Of a DNA stretch of 54,293 nucleotides, positions 21,990 to 34,748 are shown in pieces. Every line of letters begins with the position of its first letter. Positions within the stretch are counted from its first letter, which is position 1. The stretch spans positions 27,278,044-27,332,336 of the forward strand of contig CM044488.1 in assembly GCA_024364805.1 (NCBI GenBank), in the 5' to 3' direction. Source of the DNA: Euprymna scolopes. Taxonomy: Eukaryota; Mollusca; Cephalopoda; Sepiida; Sepiolidae. The notes beneath the pieces are model-generated. The model searched no databases. It saw only the letters and a program-made list of their open reading frames with translations, and had not been told where the DNA came from. A program made the position numbers and the translations under genes.

Positions 21990-22190
21990 GTGTATACAGT
22001 GTGATGATGTATGGAAGTGAAATTTATCCAGAGAGAGCTGAGAACATGTGTCACATGCAAAGAAATGCTATGAGAATGATAAGATTCTTAAAGACATGTT
22101 TAGATCTGATCAACCCCAGATAACCTGGACAGCATAGGGAAATATGTATACAGAACGGGAGACTTTGTTGGTTTGGTTATGGAATTTTCA
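21990..22190 (+). pseudogene. LINE C-terminal fragment
   Basis: The plus strand reads VMMYGSEIYPERAENMCHMQRNAM and then RMIRFLK, matching the LLYGSETW....LQR.....MRWM.G region that follows the reverse transcriptase in many LINEs. A later frame gives LDSIGKY and, shifted, GRLCWFGYG, the equivalent of RGRLRWFGHV. It is short and frame-broken. Unlike the other LINE pieces in this window it lies on the plus strand. Confidence 0.68.
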
Positions 22191-22802
22191 CTTCATTATT
22201 TTCACTTATTACAAATTTACATGGAAAGTTGAGTTTGTCTAAAAACAATATTTGGCAAAAATGTAATCGCTACAAACCCTCTCAAAAAAAAAAAAAAAAA
22301 GTTAAAACTTGAGTGGTGGTGATGGTGGTGGAGCAGTGCAGAAATCCTCATAGAATATCAAAACTAGGAGGATCAGTTTACATTCTACTTACATAGCAAA
22401 CAGCTATAATAATAGCTGCAATAATAATTAAGAAAATATGTTATAATCAGAAAATGTAGCACTTATCAAAAATATATTGTGAAAATTTAAAAACATTGAA
22501 TGAACAATCGTTTTCTTTTTTACTTCAAAATTTCTAGTTTTATTTGCTTGATTTTAAGAATGTAAATTCGTTTTTTGCTCTATGCATTCTTTTGTTATAA
22601 AGATGTAAAGCAAGACTAACCTGTTCATTAGCAAAAATATGCAACCATACGAGCATATTATTTGTTAGAAATAATTATTTACTCTATAATAAGACCAATG
22701 TGTATTTTATTTATTTTTTTGCTTCGTTTTGCTTGGTTGTCTCCCTTGTGGCCTTGAAGCAAAATTTGTGCCAAAGCAGCAAAACTAAAGCTGGCTTGCT
22801 AG

Positions 22803-22854
<52 letters not shown>

Positions 22855-23506
22855 TAATTTGGGTATATTTTATTAGTTTGAAAATATAGGTCCTTTAACT
22901 AATTGTCATAAAATTTTAACCATAGAAGAGTATTATAATCTTAAAAAAGCCTGCAAATTTTCATGTAGTTTTGGCCCATAGAACTAAAAGATATGAGAAT
23001 TTCAATATTCAATTTAACGACGAGTATAGATATATTCATATAAAGATATACCACTTTTGGGGGCAACTTTATCATTTCAAAATCTCGGCAACTACTTATC
23101 AGAATTTAACAAATGAAGGCTCATTGGAAAGCTAATGACCTGAATTGTGTAGTGGGCTATGTGACATTTGCCCTTAAGGTCGCACATTACTGTTTCAAGA
23201 AGGGAGGGTCACTTTTCTATCCTAATTTAACGTAAAATGAGCCAAGGTGGCTATAAAGTGGATATTCATTTTACATTAAATATGGAAAATTGATCCTCCA
23301 CTTTATAATTTCTTCATATCTTGGAAACTACTAGTTTTCTTGGATTTTTACTGTTATTTTTTGTTTTCAGCACCCTTGAAAACCTATATAGTGGTAATTT
23401 TAAAGGATTTTTCGTGGGTGAAAAGATACTGCACCTTTACCAATACTTGAGTCATTTGTTTTCCTAGTTTTACATATGAAAAACAAAATATCTGATATTT
23501 CCCCCA
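22191..23506. other. Noncoding stretch with (TA)n
   Basis: Contains (TA)n at 22809-22852 and an exact 11-bp inverted repeat, TATAAAGTGGA at 23252-23262 with TCCACTTTATA at 23297-23307. No gene found. The 23040-23460 part has higher complexity and may be the outer part of the foldback element that follows. Confidence 0.5.
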
Positions 23507-23780
23507 GGGAAGACAAACTTGCTATGGTTTCAAATGATCTGAAATAACAGCAAATTCCAAATATTTCTCATGTGTTATATCTCCCCTCTTTGGTTTTCAT
23601 ATATAAAGTAAATTTCATTTTATACTGGAGATATTCATAATTGTATCCTATTCCCAAAAGAAGAGAGATATAACATGAGAAATATTTGGAATCAAGTTGC
23701 CCCTTGCTGTTATTTCAGATCATTTAAAATGATAGCAGCAAGTTTTTGTCTCTTCATCAAGGCCAAGTGTTGGGGAAATA
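23507..23780. mobile_element. Foldback (long inverted repeat) element
   Basis: The left arm, about 23507-23595, and right arm, about 23658-23780, are reverse complements with small indels. Matching blocks include gaagacaaacttgct, aaatgatctgaaataacagc, 'attccaaatatttctcatg' and 'ttatatctc(c/t)'. The right arm carries an insertion (about 12 bases, 'aagttgcccctt') relative to the left. The centre is AT-rich and noncoding. It is MITE-like or foldback in structure; the superfamily is unknown because no target duplication is obvious. Confidence 0.75.
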
Positions 23781-24018
23781 TATTACAAGTTCCTTTTCTA
23801 CATGATTTGTAGAAGATTTAAGATGTGCATTTGCTTGATTTAACATAAATAGGGCTTATTTCTCTGCTTGCCATGTAATGGTTGTAATTGGCCTCATTGC
23901 TTATAGTGCTTAGAATATAGCTAAAGGGGACTCATGTTCCGACGTTTGACCTGTGTGATTGGCTTAAACAGTTATCTCCACAATGAGGATCCTCTAAGGA
24001 TGAAACAAAAAAAATAAA

Positions 24019-24054
<36 letters not shown>

Positions 24055-24744
24055 CACACACGTCATGGATTTTAGTGGTCAATAGCCAAAATATCTGAAA
24101 TCAAGATGAATTTCTTAAACAGAGTGGCACGGCTCCCCATCAAAATAAAAAAAAAATATATAAAAATAAGTCGTAAAAAATTGACTATAAGATTAATTTC
24201 AACAGCTAACAGGTGAATTCTTTGCGATATACTTCAAAGCATAGATCAAGCAGGATTTATTTTTTTTAATAATAAATCAATTAAAAATATTGTTAACATT
24301 TCAAAACAGAACACAATCTGAAAATAGAGCAACAAAATTATTTCTAAAATTTTCTACTTTGATTTTTTTTGTAAAAGACAACTTAAAACCATATAAAAAG
24401 ATCATTATATTAATGAGTGGCCTCACACAAATTTGTATACATTAAGTAGAAAACCAAGCTAAAAAACAAAATCGCCATCACTGAAAATCGTAACCTAATT
24501 TTAACCTGGGGGGGAAAAAAACTTAATGCCACAAGAGAAAGAATTATAGATTTTTCAAAGAGAAAATGTTGAAATTTTCTCCAAATTTAAATCAAAATAA
24601 CCAAAAATAAATTATTGCTTATAATGAAAATAATGATTGATTATTGAAATGGAAGGGAATTTCACTATATTTACTCATTTTCGCAAACTAAACCGGCTTT
24701 TTTGTAATACCTAGTTATAGAAAAACACTATACTGGCTTTTTTT
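23781..24744. other. Noncoding stretch with (TA)n
   Basis: Contains (TA)n at 24022-24050 and AT-rich DNA. No gene or recognised element. Confidence 0.5.
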
Positions 24745-25460
24745 GGTCCCTCAACTAAATGTAAATTCACCCTTGTCCGGTCATCCGTTCATATATCTGC
24801 ACTTTTCTCAATAGCTACACATCGGAATTTTTGAAATTTTGCACAAACATTAAACATGATATGAGTAAAAAAGTAACAGAACGGATTTTCCAGGAAACCT
24901 CCGGTTGCCCCCACCCCCCAGAGGTGCCTTTCGGGTTAAAATTGACACTTGTGCTTATTAAAAAAAAATTTATGCCTTGGATTTTTATAAAACTTTCTGA
25001 AAAGTTGTAACTAACTGATTTCTATATAATTTTGTTTGTCTATACTTCGCGATAACTCTTGGGTGTGCCTCAGGGGCTCTTTTAGGGCTGATAAAAACAC
25101 TTCATTTTTGGGACTATTTTACCATATTTGTCCAAAATAGTCTGTGTATTTCTATTTAGCAGTTTTGCATGGTGCTGACCTCAAATTTAAATATGTTAAG
25201 GTCTTGGGGACTTTGGGAGCTAAATGGAAGGGAGGGGGGGGGCAAATGATGGACTTAGCATTTCTTTTTTGTATGGTGCAGAAATCTAATTTACATATGT
25301 TAAGGCCTAAAACTGCAGTGTTTGTTCATTTTCACCAGGATTTGACGTCCCCAGGGGACTTTTGGAGCTAAAGGATGGGGGGGGGCAATTGCTGAACTTG
25401 TAATTTTTTTTATGCCTTATTCACTGTGCACTCACGGGCCACCATGCATGCTTCACTTGT
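24745..25460 (+). mobile_element. Probable decayed Helitron
   Basis: The start (acccttgtccggtcatccgt and a cattttgaaattttgcac-like run) is in the style of the variable region of mollusc Helitrons. The end, GGGCCACCATGCATGC then ACTTGT at about 25437-25460, looks like a decayed version of the hairpin-plus-CTAGT terminus found at 54034. Two internal blocks ~150 bp apart repeat 'ggactttgggagctaaa...gaagggaggggg' (about 25210 and 25358). Internal ~150-bp repeats are also seen in the Helitron at 2182-2824. Neither end is intact. Confidence 0.45.
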
Positions 25461-27486
25461 TTTTTATGTTACCTAGTTAGAGACTCGAAAACTATTGATA
25501 GAATTGCAAATTTATCAGAAATACCTCATTATTGGTACTAGATTAAATTTTAGATGGATTTTCGGGTAACATGTTTAGAGAGAAGAAAAAATTTAATTAT
25601 TTGCACTTTTATATACAAAGTTGGACATAACAATGAAGAAACTTGTTTTTGTTTTAAAGCATATCAACAATTTTTGTTATTTAGTGCATTTTGATGAACT
25701 CTCAATATCTTGAAATATGTTTTCTTCAATCTGTTATTCATAATGTGTGTGTGTGTGTGCGTGTGTATGTGTGTGTGTGCACACGTGCGTTTGTGTGAAT
25801 ACAGTTTTACATCATACTCAGACCAGATTTCATTTAAGCAAGAAACATTAGCACCCTCCTCCACAATGGACAAGAGAATAATGGCAACCACAAAGTAACT
25901 ACCCAAAACCTCACCACTGAATGTAGCTTACAGTCAAACACAAGACATCCAATTTATAGCAAAAGAAAATCTTCCATCCAGAGTCGGTAGGTATAAGGTG
26001 CAATTCAGATACTTAGAATTACAAAATACCCTAACCTACACTCAAACTCCTTTATTTCAAAGTCTTTCAATATTCAAGCTGTTGATTCTAAGTCGGACTC
26101 TTTCCAAAAAGCCATCAGATTCCAAAACCTTGCCACCAACTTGATGACATAAGATAAAAAAAAATGTCACTGACAATTGAACATTTCATTCTTCATTAAT
26201 TCAGACAGCATTTCGTTTGTACGATTTAATACGCGTTAAACACCATTGCTATTAAGCAATAATTAAGCAAAATGCACTTGTGGACAAAAGAACAAAAGAA
26301 AAAAAATTAAATTCTTTATATTGATTAATTAAGAGGATTAGTGTGGATTATCCCATAATCCAACTACAATTGGGATTAAACAATTTAGTCAGTTGGCATT
26401 TGTACAACTTGGGAATTTCTAGATTAAAAAACATAATCGTTTAAAATGCATTCATTTTTTTTTTTTTTTTTTTTTTTTTTTTGAGAAGGAGTGGGGGGCG
26501 TGCTTTTGCCTAAATTTAGTTTATGCTGTTGTAAGGCTTACACCGGATGAAAGGCTATAGAGGAAATATGCTTTTTTTTAACTGTCCTCCTAGTCAGCTC
26601 ACTGCATCAGAAGTACAGGAATTGGCTGACAAAGAATAGATGTGGAGGTGGACCAGTATGCATCTCAGTTTAGCAATTAATATACATCTTTTTTGTTATT
26701 GTTGTTGTTGTTTTTCTGACTTCAACAAGTGGAGGTTTTCAATTTATTACCTAGTACAAGATTTAAATTCATTCTCTAATTCAAGAAATATTTTTAAATA
26801 CTTATGTATTCACTATAAATCGTCAGATTAAAAAAAATGCATGAATGTTTTCGTTTTTATTATTATTTACAAGAAAAATAAATGCTGAATGATGAGTCAT
26901 AAATATTTCATGTTTTTTATTCATTTTTTTTTCTTACTTTTGTTTAGTCCCAGACAAGGCATATTGCCACTGAATCATAAAGGACTGTGATATAGACCAG
27001 ATTTAAAAGGGAGTGTCAGCCTGGAAGAGGAGGGAGAATGTTGGTATAGTTAGGAAAACAGGTCAGGAATGCCAAAGGAAAGCAGTAAGGAAAGAAGCTA
27101 TCAAAGTAAAAAATTGAGATTTTGCTAATCGAATGGGTCAAGTTAGGGTTCAAGTATTTTCATTATAGGGACGTTGGCAGACAGTACAGGACCCATTAAG
27201 TAAAAAATTTGTTTTTGCGCCAAAATGGAAAAGGCTAGTGATCGGTTCATTAGTCCAAATGTGGCGGCAATACTTCATGCATGTGCAGATGGTGGCTTTA
27301 TAGAGATATAAAAGAAATAACATTTATGAATATTGCAGCATCAAACATTCAGAAAACAATCTTCTTAACATTCACTTGTTTTACACACTATTCAAATTAA
27401 CAGATATTAGATTTATTGATGCACTTTTGATGATAGGAAATCTTGTGAAATTGCAGTAAAGTATTACACCATATTTATTTATATCG

Positions 27487-27529
<43 letters not shown>

Positions 27530-28536
27530 AAGTGGAGCTAATCGGTTTTTTTTCATCTTTATAAATTATAGTTTTTTATACTAAGCATGTAATTCCATTT
27601 CATTCAAGATTTCCATAACTAATAAAAGCTAAAACACATTCAGTCAATTGAAATTATATCGAATATGTGCATAGGAAGGTTTCAATGTGTACAGTATCCA
27701 AAACGATTTAATAAAAACTGAATGGTAAAAATAATTGCAATGCAATAAGTGGAATTAAACCATAGAGACAAAAAAACTGAGATTTGTAAAGTCAAGAAAT
27801 GAAACTGTAAATGCAAATAAACATGACTTGTAAAATTTTACATAGTTACTTAAATAGAAAAATGGAATGAATACATTTCAGTTAAAAATATTCATAAAAA
27901 TGGCATGCACCCCTGGCTCTACACTTATTTATGAATTCAAGAGTAAAAAAATATACTTGTTATTTAGATTTCAATGTTTCATTAAATATCTGATAAATTT
28001 TTATCAAAAATCCAGATTTTTTTTAAATTAGTTACCTGCAAAAAAACTATATTACATTCTTTCCAGGAGTCGATCAGTATAACAGGTATGTCAAGCATAA
28101 AATAATTTTTAAAAATTCATCAACCTTTAATTTTACCTTCCAGCTTTCGAAGCTGATGCAAGTTTAATCTGACCCCTAAAAATGTTTGGCAACCTTTCGA
28201 TTAGAGAATCAGATTCAAGCATGATTCAGTCAGTCCTGTTAATCTAAGTACTTATAAGCTATGACCGACTCTCTTAAAGGTTTATACATATTAGATTTAT
28301 TGATGCACTTTTGATGTAAGTGTAAATATACTGTTTATGAATGCTGACCAAAAACAAAATAAAAAAGGGTGTGAAAAAAAAGTTGCCATGTTACCCAGGA
28401 AGAATAGAATATTGAAAAAATTGCGCCAAGCAACATTTTACAACACAAGGTTCAGCTAACGGACATTAATGCAATATTTCTGCAAAATAGAGTAAAGAAT
28501 ATGACACTGATCTTATAGGAGAGGGGAATCTTCACA
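25461..28536. other. Noncoding stretch with microsatellites
   Basis: Contains an interrupted (TG)n at 25745-25780, a 25-base T tract at 26457-26482, (TA)n at 27488-27527, and two copies of a 29-base sequence (atattagatttattgatgca + cttttgatg) at 27404-27432 and 28288-28316. No gene found. The region 25980-26150 resembles 30800-30985 loosely ('gactctttcca', 'cagattccaaaac'), which may be an old repeat. Confidence 0.5.
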
Positions 28537-30272
28537 TTTTTTTTTTTTTTTTACAAAGGCATCACCACATTATCAAGGCCCAGAGGCCACTCAAGGATAA
28601 GGGTTAAAGAGTGTACAGTAGAAATTGGTCAATATAGTAATCATTAGTAATGAAAATTTGGTAAATTTAATAACTTATATGGAACGGCTCATCAAGAACT
28701 TATTTACTTTAGACTTGAACACAACCATATTGTAGTCAGCCGGAAAGCAGGAAAACGGAAGACAATTCCACAGGCGTGCAGTTCTAAGAAAGAAGCTTTG
28801 TTCATGGAATCTACGTTTAGGTTTAGGCACAGATAAAGAGTGGGGGAAATTATTGATAGTGTTTACAGCTAGACGAGTGTTTCTTGTGAAAGTTTGGCGA
28901 GGGGGGACCATAGATTGAAGCTCAGTTGAACACTTTCCATGAAAATAACGATACATCAGAGACAAACTCGCAACATCTCTTCTGTGAGATAGAGGTTGCA
29001 AGGAGGAGAAAAGGACATCTCCTACGAGGCTACGAAGTCTATTTTGAACTCTATCAAGGCAGGACAAGTCCTTTCTAGCAGCTCCTGCCCAGATGTGGCA
29101 ACAGTATTCCATCCTTGGAGTACCTGGCTCTTATATAGATAGAGAATAGCATCAGCAGTGAGATATCTACTGGATCGATAGAAAGATCCCACCATTTTTC
29201 CAGCGGCCTTGGCAACAGATTTGATATATGTGTTCCATTTAAGATCAGGAGTAATGGTCAAGCCCAGAAGCTTGTCAAAACTTGAGGCCTCCTGAAGACG
29301 AGAGCCATTCATTTCAATTGATGACAAATGTGGATTAGAATGTTGATGATGTAAAGAGAGAAGCTTGGTTTTAGATGGATTAAAAGTAACCAGCCACTCC
29401 TTTCCCCATTGTACTACGTGCTCAAGATCAGAAGAGAGAGAATTGGAGAGAACTTGGTCGTTTACTGTCTTAGATGTGGTACCATAAATGGTAGTGTCGT
29501 CAGCATAAATGTCTACAAATGATGTAAGGATATGATTTGGAAGATCATTAATGTAGATCAGGAAAAGAGTTGGGCCCAGGATGGATCCCTGAGGGACACC
29601 GGCATTAATACTGTGAGCTTCTGATTTTTGCCCCTCAACTACTACTCTTATGAACCTATCAGGAAGAAATGATTTAATAATTGAGAAGACTTTTCCAGCT
29701 ATACCATAGCTAGCGATCTTATGAAGTAAACCTTTATGCCATACCCTATCAAAGGCTTTAGATATGTCAAGAGCAATTGCCCTAGAAAGATTGCCACCGT
29801 CGAGAGATTTGCTAATCCTATGCGATATAACTGTAAGGACATCTGCTGTAGATCTAGCAGAATGGAAACCATATTGAGTGTCACTAAGAAGGTTATTTTT
29901 GTTGAGATGTTTGATTACTTCTGTATTTAACACAGATTCTAGCAACTTACTCATGACGCACAGGAGACTTATTGGCCTGTACTGAGAGGTGGATGAGCGA
30001 TCACCTGAATTCTTAAATACAGGGCATACTGATGAGATTTTCCAGGGAGATGGGAAACTATTCTCCTTAAGACAACGTTTAAACAGTTTTGTAAGTATGG
30101 GCGCTAGTTCAGGTTGAAGTTTTTTGAGTACTATAATTGGAATACCATCAGGACCAGTTGCTTTACTCGAATCAAGGTTTTTGATTAGCTTGGCAACATC
30201 ACGTACAGATATACGTATATCACATAGCGTGTTTTCTGATACAGGAGGAAATATTGACATAAAACAAAGCAA
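28537..30272 (-). mobile_element. LINE with reverse transcriptase, CR1/Jockey group
   Basis: This is a minus-strand non-LTR retrotransposon truncated at its 5' side. The RT core is open for about 416 codons: KNLDSSKATGPDGIP, then YRPISLLCVMSKLLE, LDISKAFDRVWHKGLL, GVPQGSILGPTLF, VDIYADDTTIYGTT with the catalytic YADD, and LGLTITPDLKWNTYI. The C-terminal part follows in another frame after a single frameshift near 29110: MEYCCHIWAGA, LDRVQNRLRSLVGD, FFLRTARLWNCLP and FKSKVNKFL. A 3' UTR and a poly(A) tail follow (T run on the plus strand, 28537-28552). The endonuclease and 5' part are absent, so it could not move by itself. It is the best-preserved coding sequence in the window. Confidence 0.93.
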
Positions 30273-31855
30273 GAGTTGTCCGCCCCTTCAATAATTTGCA
30301 TCAAATGAACATTAAATCACTAGTTTTGTTGGATTATAAGGGGAAAATATTGAGCGTACCATTAAACATTTGTGAAAAATACTTTACTTTTAGCAACCAA
30401 ATCAGGTTTCTTTGGGTCACTAGTAATTAATTTCAACTTTTCGTGAATTCTAGGCAAAAACAAAGGCATTTTAGATGTTTGTAAAAAGGGCAATTTTGGT
30501 GACAGATTTTGAAGAACGAGTCAGTTTTTTTTGTTTTGTTTTTTTTTCAAAATCTGTTTTATTATAACTGGATGCAACATTTCACAAAAATCAAATAGTA
30601 GCAATTTCTAAAAATCCAAAAGACAAGTTGAATAACAGAATGTTAAAAATGAGAACGGAATAACAATGATAAAAACCTTCTGTCCAACTAAAATTAATGA
30701 CCAAAAAGCAAACAGGAAGATTACCAAAAACTGCAGTTAAAGACTCAAAAGTTTGATTACACAAATGAAACATGTCTAAATTACAAAAACATCTCACAAA
30801 CAGGGCTGCAAAATTGAACAGTATCAGGTCTAACTCAGACTTTAAAACATCTGAATCCCATTTCTTGTTTTAAAGTCTTCCAATACTCAGACTGTTTGTT
30901 GATTCCTCATGGATTGACTTCTGACATTCGTACAAGTTCGGCACCGACTTCTTCCAAAACTTTCGACTCTGCAACCAGCTCACAAGTTTTTAATTTTGAC
31001 TTTGTTTAAAAAAATCAAAGTATGTGGTTGATAAAAAAGTTTGTCTACCGTGTTGAAATAATGATGAATTATGAAAAAAAAAAAAAAATTCACTTTGGAA
31101 TTTTAAAATTCTCAACAGGCTTCTTCAAAAGACTCAAATCAAGGGACCTTTCATGTAAAGCTGCATACTATCAGACAAGACTAGGAAAAAGAATTGAAGA
31201 ATTGGATAACGTGAATGTTCTGCCACATTCAACCTATAGTTCAGATGATGTGTGATCTGACTACAATCTATTCTAATCAATTCATTTGCGATAGAAAGAA
31301 GGGCAGATTTGAGAGAGAGAATGTTCACTAGTATATATATCTGATTATTTCAATTCACGGGGAGTATTAATATGTAAACAGAAAATTAGGTTCAGGAGAT
31401 TAATTTATACATTCAGATATCACCTTGACCTAATATAAACTAAAAACGAATGCGACATCACATGGCTAAAAGAGAGTGTGAGTAAAGTAAGCAGTTCGTT
31501 GGGAGAATGTGAGAGGAAAGGAGTTAAGAATCGATTGTAAGTATAGGTCAATTTGTTTCAGTTTATTAAATTAAAAACAAATGAAAAAACTCAACAAAAT
31601 GTTACAAGTAAGGTCAATATGACCTGATAGAGAAAAGAAAATTGTAAAAGGTTTTTTTTGTTGTTTTTTTTTTTCTCTTTCTATTGTGTTACAATCAGCG
31701 CCTTCACAAGCTGGTTCTTAACCTGCTCTCCTAGAGACAATGGATACTCTTTGAATAGAATATTTGTGATGAAAAGTTTATATTAAAGAAAGAGTTGTGC
31801 AATCTCCAACCACGCTTACTCTGAGCTGATATACCTTAATGTCTATGAAAAAAAC

Positions 31856-31890
<35 letters not shown>

Positions 31891-31988
31891 ATGCATTGCT
31901 AGGATAAGCGGAGAATGGCGTAATTTCAGAATTTCCTATTACAGACACTTGCTGTCCTATCAAACACCTACTTCTTAAGATATGACAT
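30273..31988. other. Noncoding stretch
   Basis: Contains an A/T run at 31859-31888 and T-rich tracts at 30520-30560 and 31651-31680. No gene seen. Confidence 0.5.
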
Positions 31989-32178
31989 CTTTTAAGATCA
32001 AAGTGTAGTATCTATTCCAATACTACACTACCTTTTTGTCCTCAGTCAGTGAAACGAAATCCTTCTAGACTGAAAAAAAAAAAAAATTGGTTCCAATTCA
32101 GTGTAGCTAGGTTTTCTACACATTAAAAATTCACCTTGTGTCTAACTGCCCTCATAAATAGGGAGGCAAGTAAATAGG
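31989..32178 (+). mobile_element. Diverged U2-snRNA-derived repeat, single copy
   Basis: It begins TTAAGATCAAAGTGTAGTAT, which is the U2 snRNA 5' region around the branch-site recognition GTAGTA, with the same extra A as in the array at 43.7-44.9 kb. About 110 bases later it has the shared tail: cacattaaaaatt, caccttgtgtctaa and gggaggcaagtaaata. The middle is unlike the array units apart from its position. This is an old solo relative of that array. Confidence 0.75.
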
Positions 32179-34271
32179 GACAACTGGTAATCTAAATACA
32201 GAGTAAGCTCAATGTTGCTTAACTTTCATGATCCAAGAACGAATGTTTCAATAAGGTGTAGCAATAACTACAAGTTTGTAAAATATAGTTCAAACAGTTT
32301 AACTAGAAATTCATGAACTTAAGATCTGTTAATATTCATATTTTGGAAATGAAAAACTTTCATTATTTATAATTTCTAACCTGAAGTCTTCATCTCCATT
32401 GTTATCACAACTTTCCAGACGTTTAGCCCTTCATCCTTCTCTGGTCATCCTGCATCTAACTTTTAAACCTTTTAATGGAGCCATGAGATACACCGTTTGC
32501 ATTCTTTTGTTAACTGAAAGAATGCTAAAAGATCTTAATAGAATTAAAATTGTGGAGTCAGAGAGTATAAAGATACGATTGACTCACAGGATTCAAAAAA
32601 ATTCTGATGCTGATTCCTTGCTTACCAAGTTTTCCAATAGACTTGATTCTTCAGAAATTAAAAANNNNNNNNNNAAAAAAAAAAAAAAAAAAAAATCAGA
32701 CTAACACCTAGCATTCTTACCAGTCAAACTATGACTGACAACCTGGTTTTAAGAGGGCAAGAGGGAAAAAAAACTTGTAACAATCAAGATGCAGAAACCA
32801 ACCTGAAAAATGTACACGAAACATGTTGTTTATTTTATTTAGTTTCATGTTGAATCAAAATACTTTCCCAGTGAGGTTCCTCCTAGAGTCAGTAGAGGTT
32901 TCAGGCCATTACAAAACTATACCTTCTCAACCAGAGACCCAACTGGAAATGATCATATACCAGATAGTAATGTTAGCAATAATTCTTATTTCATCACGCA
33001 AGCCGTTTATCTAGTTTGTTGCATTAATTTTAATGAATATATTTAACTAAAACTTATTTCCCCTTATCTTTATTGATGTAGACCTCTTAATCTGTTTAGT
33101 ATAATCTGTTTTTATCCTTATTAGAGTTAGAGTATTAGTTGTGTAAAAATGCTGGATTCTGTAGATGCATAGTGGCCCTGCTTATTTTGCATCTATCCTG
33201 GGTTTGTTGAACCTGTGTAGTACAACTTACTATCCCACACCTATCTATCAATGATGGAGATTCAATGTATATCAGGAAAACTACATTGCTCTATTCAAAG
33301 ATATATACTAAGTTTTTATTTTGTTTGTTCAATTATAAAACTTTATTGTCTTGTTATAATGCTGTCACTATGTATATACAAAATTATTGGATCAGGAACG
33401 AGATAGAAAGGTTTGAAAAACCAAAATTGGCCATGAAAGGTTATGACCTAGAGTCTCCTCACCATTGTGTTTTAATACAACATGATTGCAAAAGTTGGTC
33501 AATCACAAGTTATAACTAATTATACTTTTTCATCATTTCATTTATTTGGACAATAGAAACCAAATTAAAATAATACCAATTTGTTCTTTTTGGTAAATCA
33601 AGGACAAAGAGGAAAGAGAGATCTCAAAGTTCAACTCGTTTTTATCCTCTCAAACAGGCTTTAGGAAATCTAAAATGTTTTTAACCAAGACTGATCATTT
33701 TTTGGTATTTATGCAGAGAATGACCTGTTTTTTTTTTGTTGTTGTTTTTTGCATGTGTTGCGCCAGCATGTTCTGGCAGCTAACAAACCATCGGAATATG
33801 CTAAATGCTGATCAAATTTCAAAATGCTAGTAAAATAAATAAAAAAATATTAATTATATAGTAATTTCAATGAAGATAATGAAAATACAATTTTGAAAAA
33901 AAAAAAAAAAGGTCAACCTATGGTAAGCTTCATAAATATTTTTTTTTATAAAATAATGTGTAGAAGCAACAGAAAATATTTTTTTATATTTAAAAGAAAA
34001 ATATTTTTTGTAAAAAATGTTACTGTTTTAAGTTTGACTTTATGGATTACAAAAAAAAAAATAGACAAAAAAATTTGACAATTTTTTTGTCTATTTTTTC
34101 CCGTTGGTGATTCATAAGGACCTTTTTCCATATTCTGCCCGTTTACGTAAGCTGTCGCGTAATGCAGATGCAATATTTATGGAAAAACAAGTCGTTTTCT
34201 TGCATAACTACTCATTTTTATCCACTATATATATTTCCATACATATAAATACATATTTTTTTTTATATTCA
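32179..34271. other. Noncoding stretch with a 10-N gap
   Basis: Ten N at 32665-32674 sit inside a poly(A) run and probably mark an uncertain homopolymer length. No gene recognised. The open frame at 32399-32704 crosses the gap and resembles no family I know. Confidence 0.5.
34056..34099. repeat. Perfect 20-bp inverted repeat, 4-base loop
   Basis: AAAAAATAGACAAAAAAATT at 34056-34075 and its exact reverse complement at 34080-34099 surround TGAC. It is a strong hairpin within AT-rich DNA, possibly a recent inverted duplication. Confidence 0.92.
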
Positions 34272-34612
34272 ATTTTCACCCCAAACAAGGCACAGTGCCA
34301 CTTCGAAGAAGGGGGCTACTGCCAGGGACTTAATTAGCAGGGTCATTATGAAGGGAGATGAGTAGAAAGAGGTTTGTTCACATTACACTTGAACTTCTGT
34401 ATATCAGTACAGTTGGGAAAGCAGAATCCCGGAAGGGAGTTCCAAAGACCTGCAATTCTGGGGAAGAAACTATTGGAGTAAACGGCTTTCTTACACCTAG
34501 GGATCTCTACTGTAAAGGGATGAGACTTAGTAGCTTGTCGGGTTTGTCGGGGGTAGTTACATCGAGGAGGTACAAGTGTTTGCAGTTCGTCAGAGCATTC
34601 ACATATGTATAT
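34272..34612 (-). mobile_element. LINE 3' end, CR1/Jockey-like
   Basis: The minus strand gives one uninterrupted reading frame for the last ~85 codons of a LINE ORF2: LVPPRCNYPRQTRQATKSHP, VEIPRCKKAVYSNSFFPR, LWNSLPGFCFPN, DIQKFKCNVN and HLPS followed by a stop. It is followed by a ~75-base 3' UTR ending GGGGTGAAAAT. This copy is the cleanest of three (others at 5.9 and 47.2 kb). It is 5'-truncated by several kilobases compared with a full element. Confidence 0.82.
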
Positions 34613-34707
34613 ATGAAAGCAATTAAGATCACATAGAAAATTCTCAATGAGATAACTATAAAAATAAAATCAACAATTTGTAAATATTAGCAATTTAAAA
34701 TTCTGCA

Positions 34708-34748
<41 letters not shown>

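Noticed and set aside
32399-32704. 101-codon open frame
   Set aside because: It runs through the 10-N gap and into poly(A). The translation is not recognisable and there is no other support.
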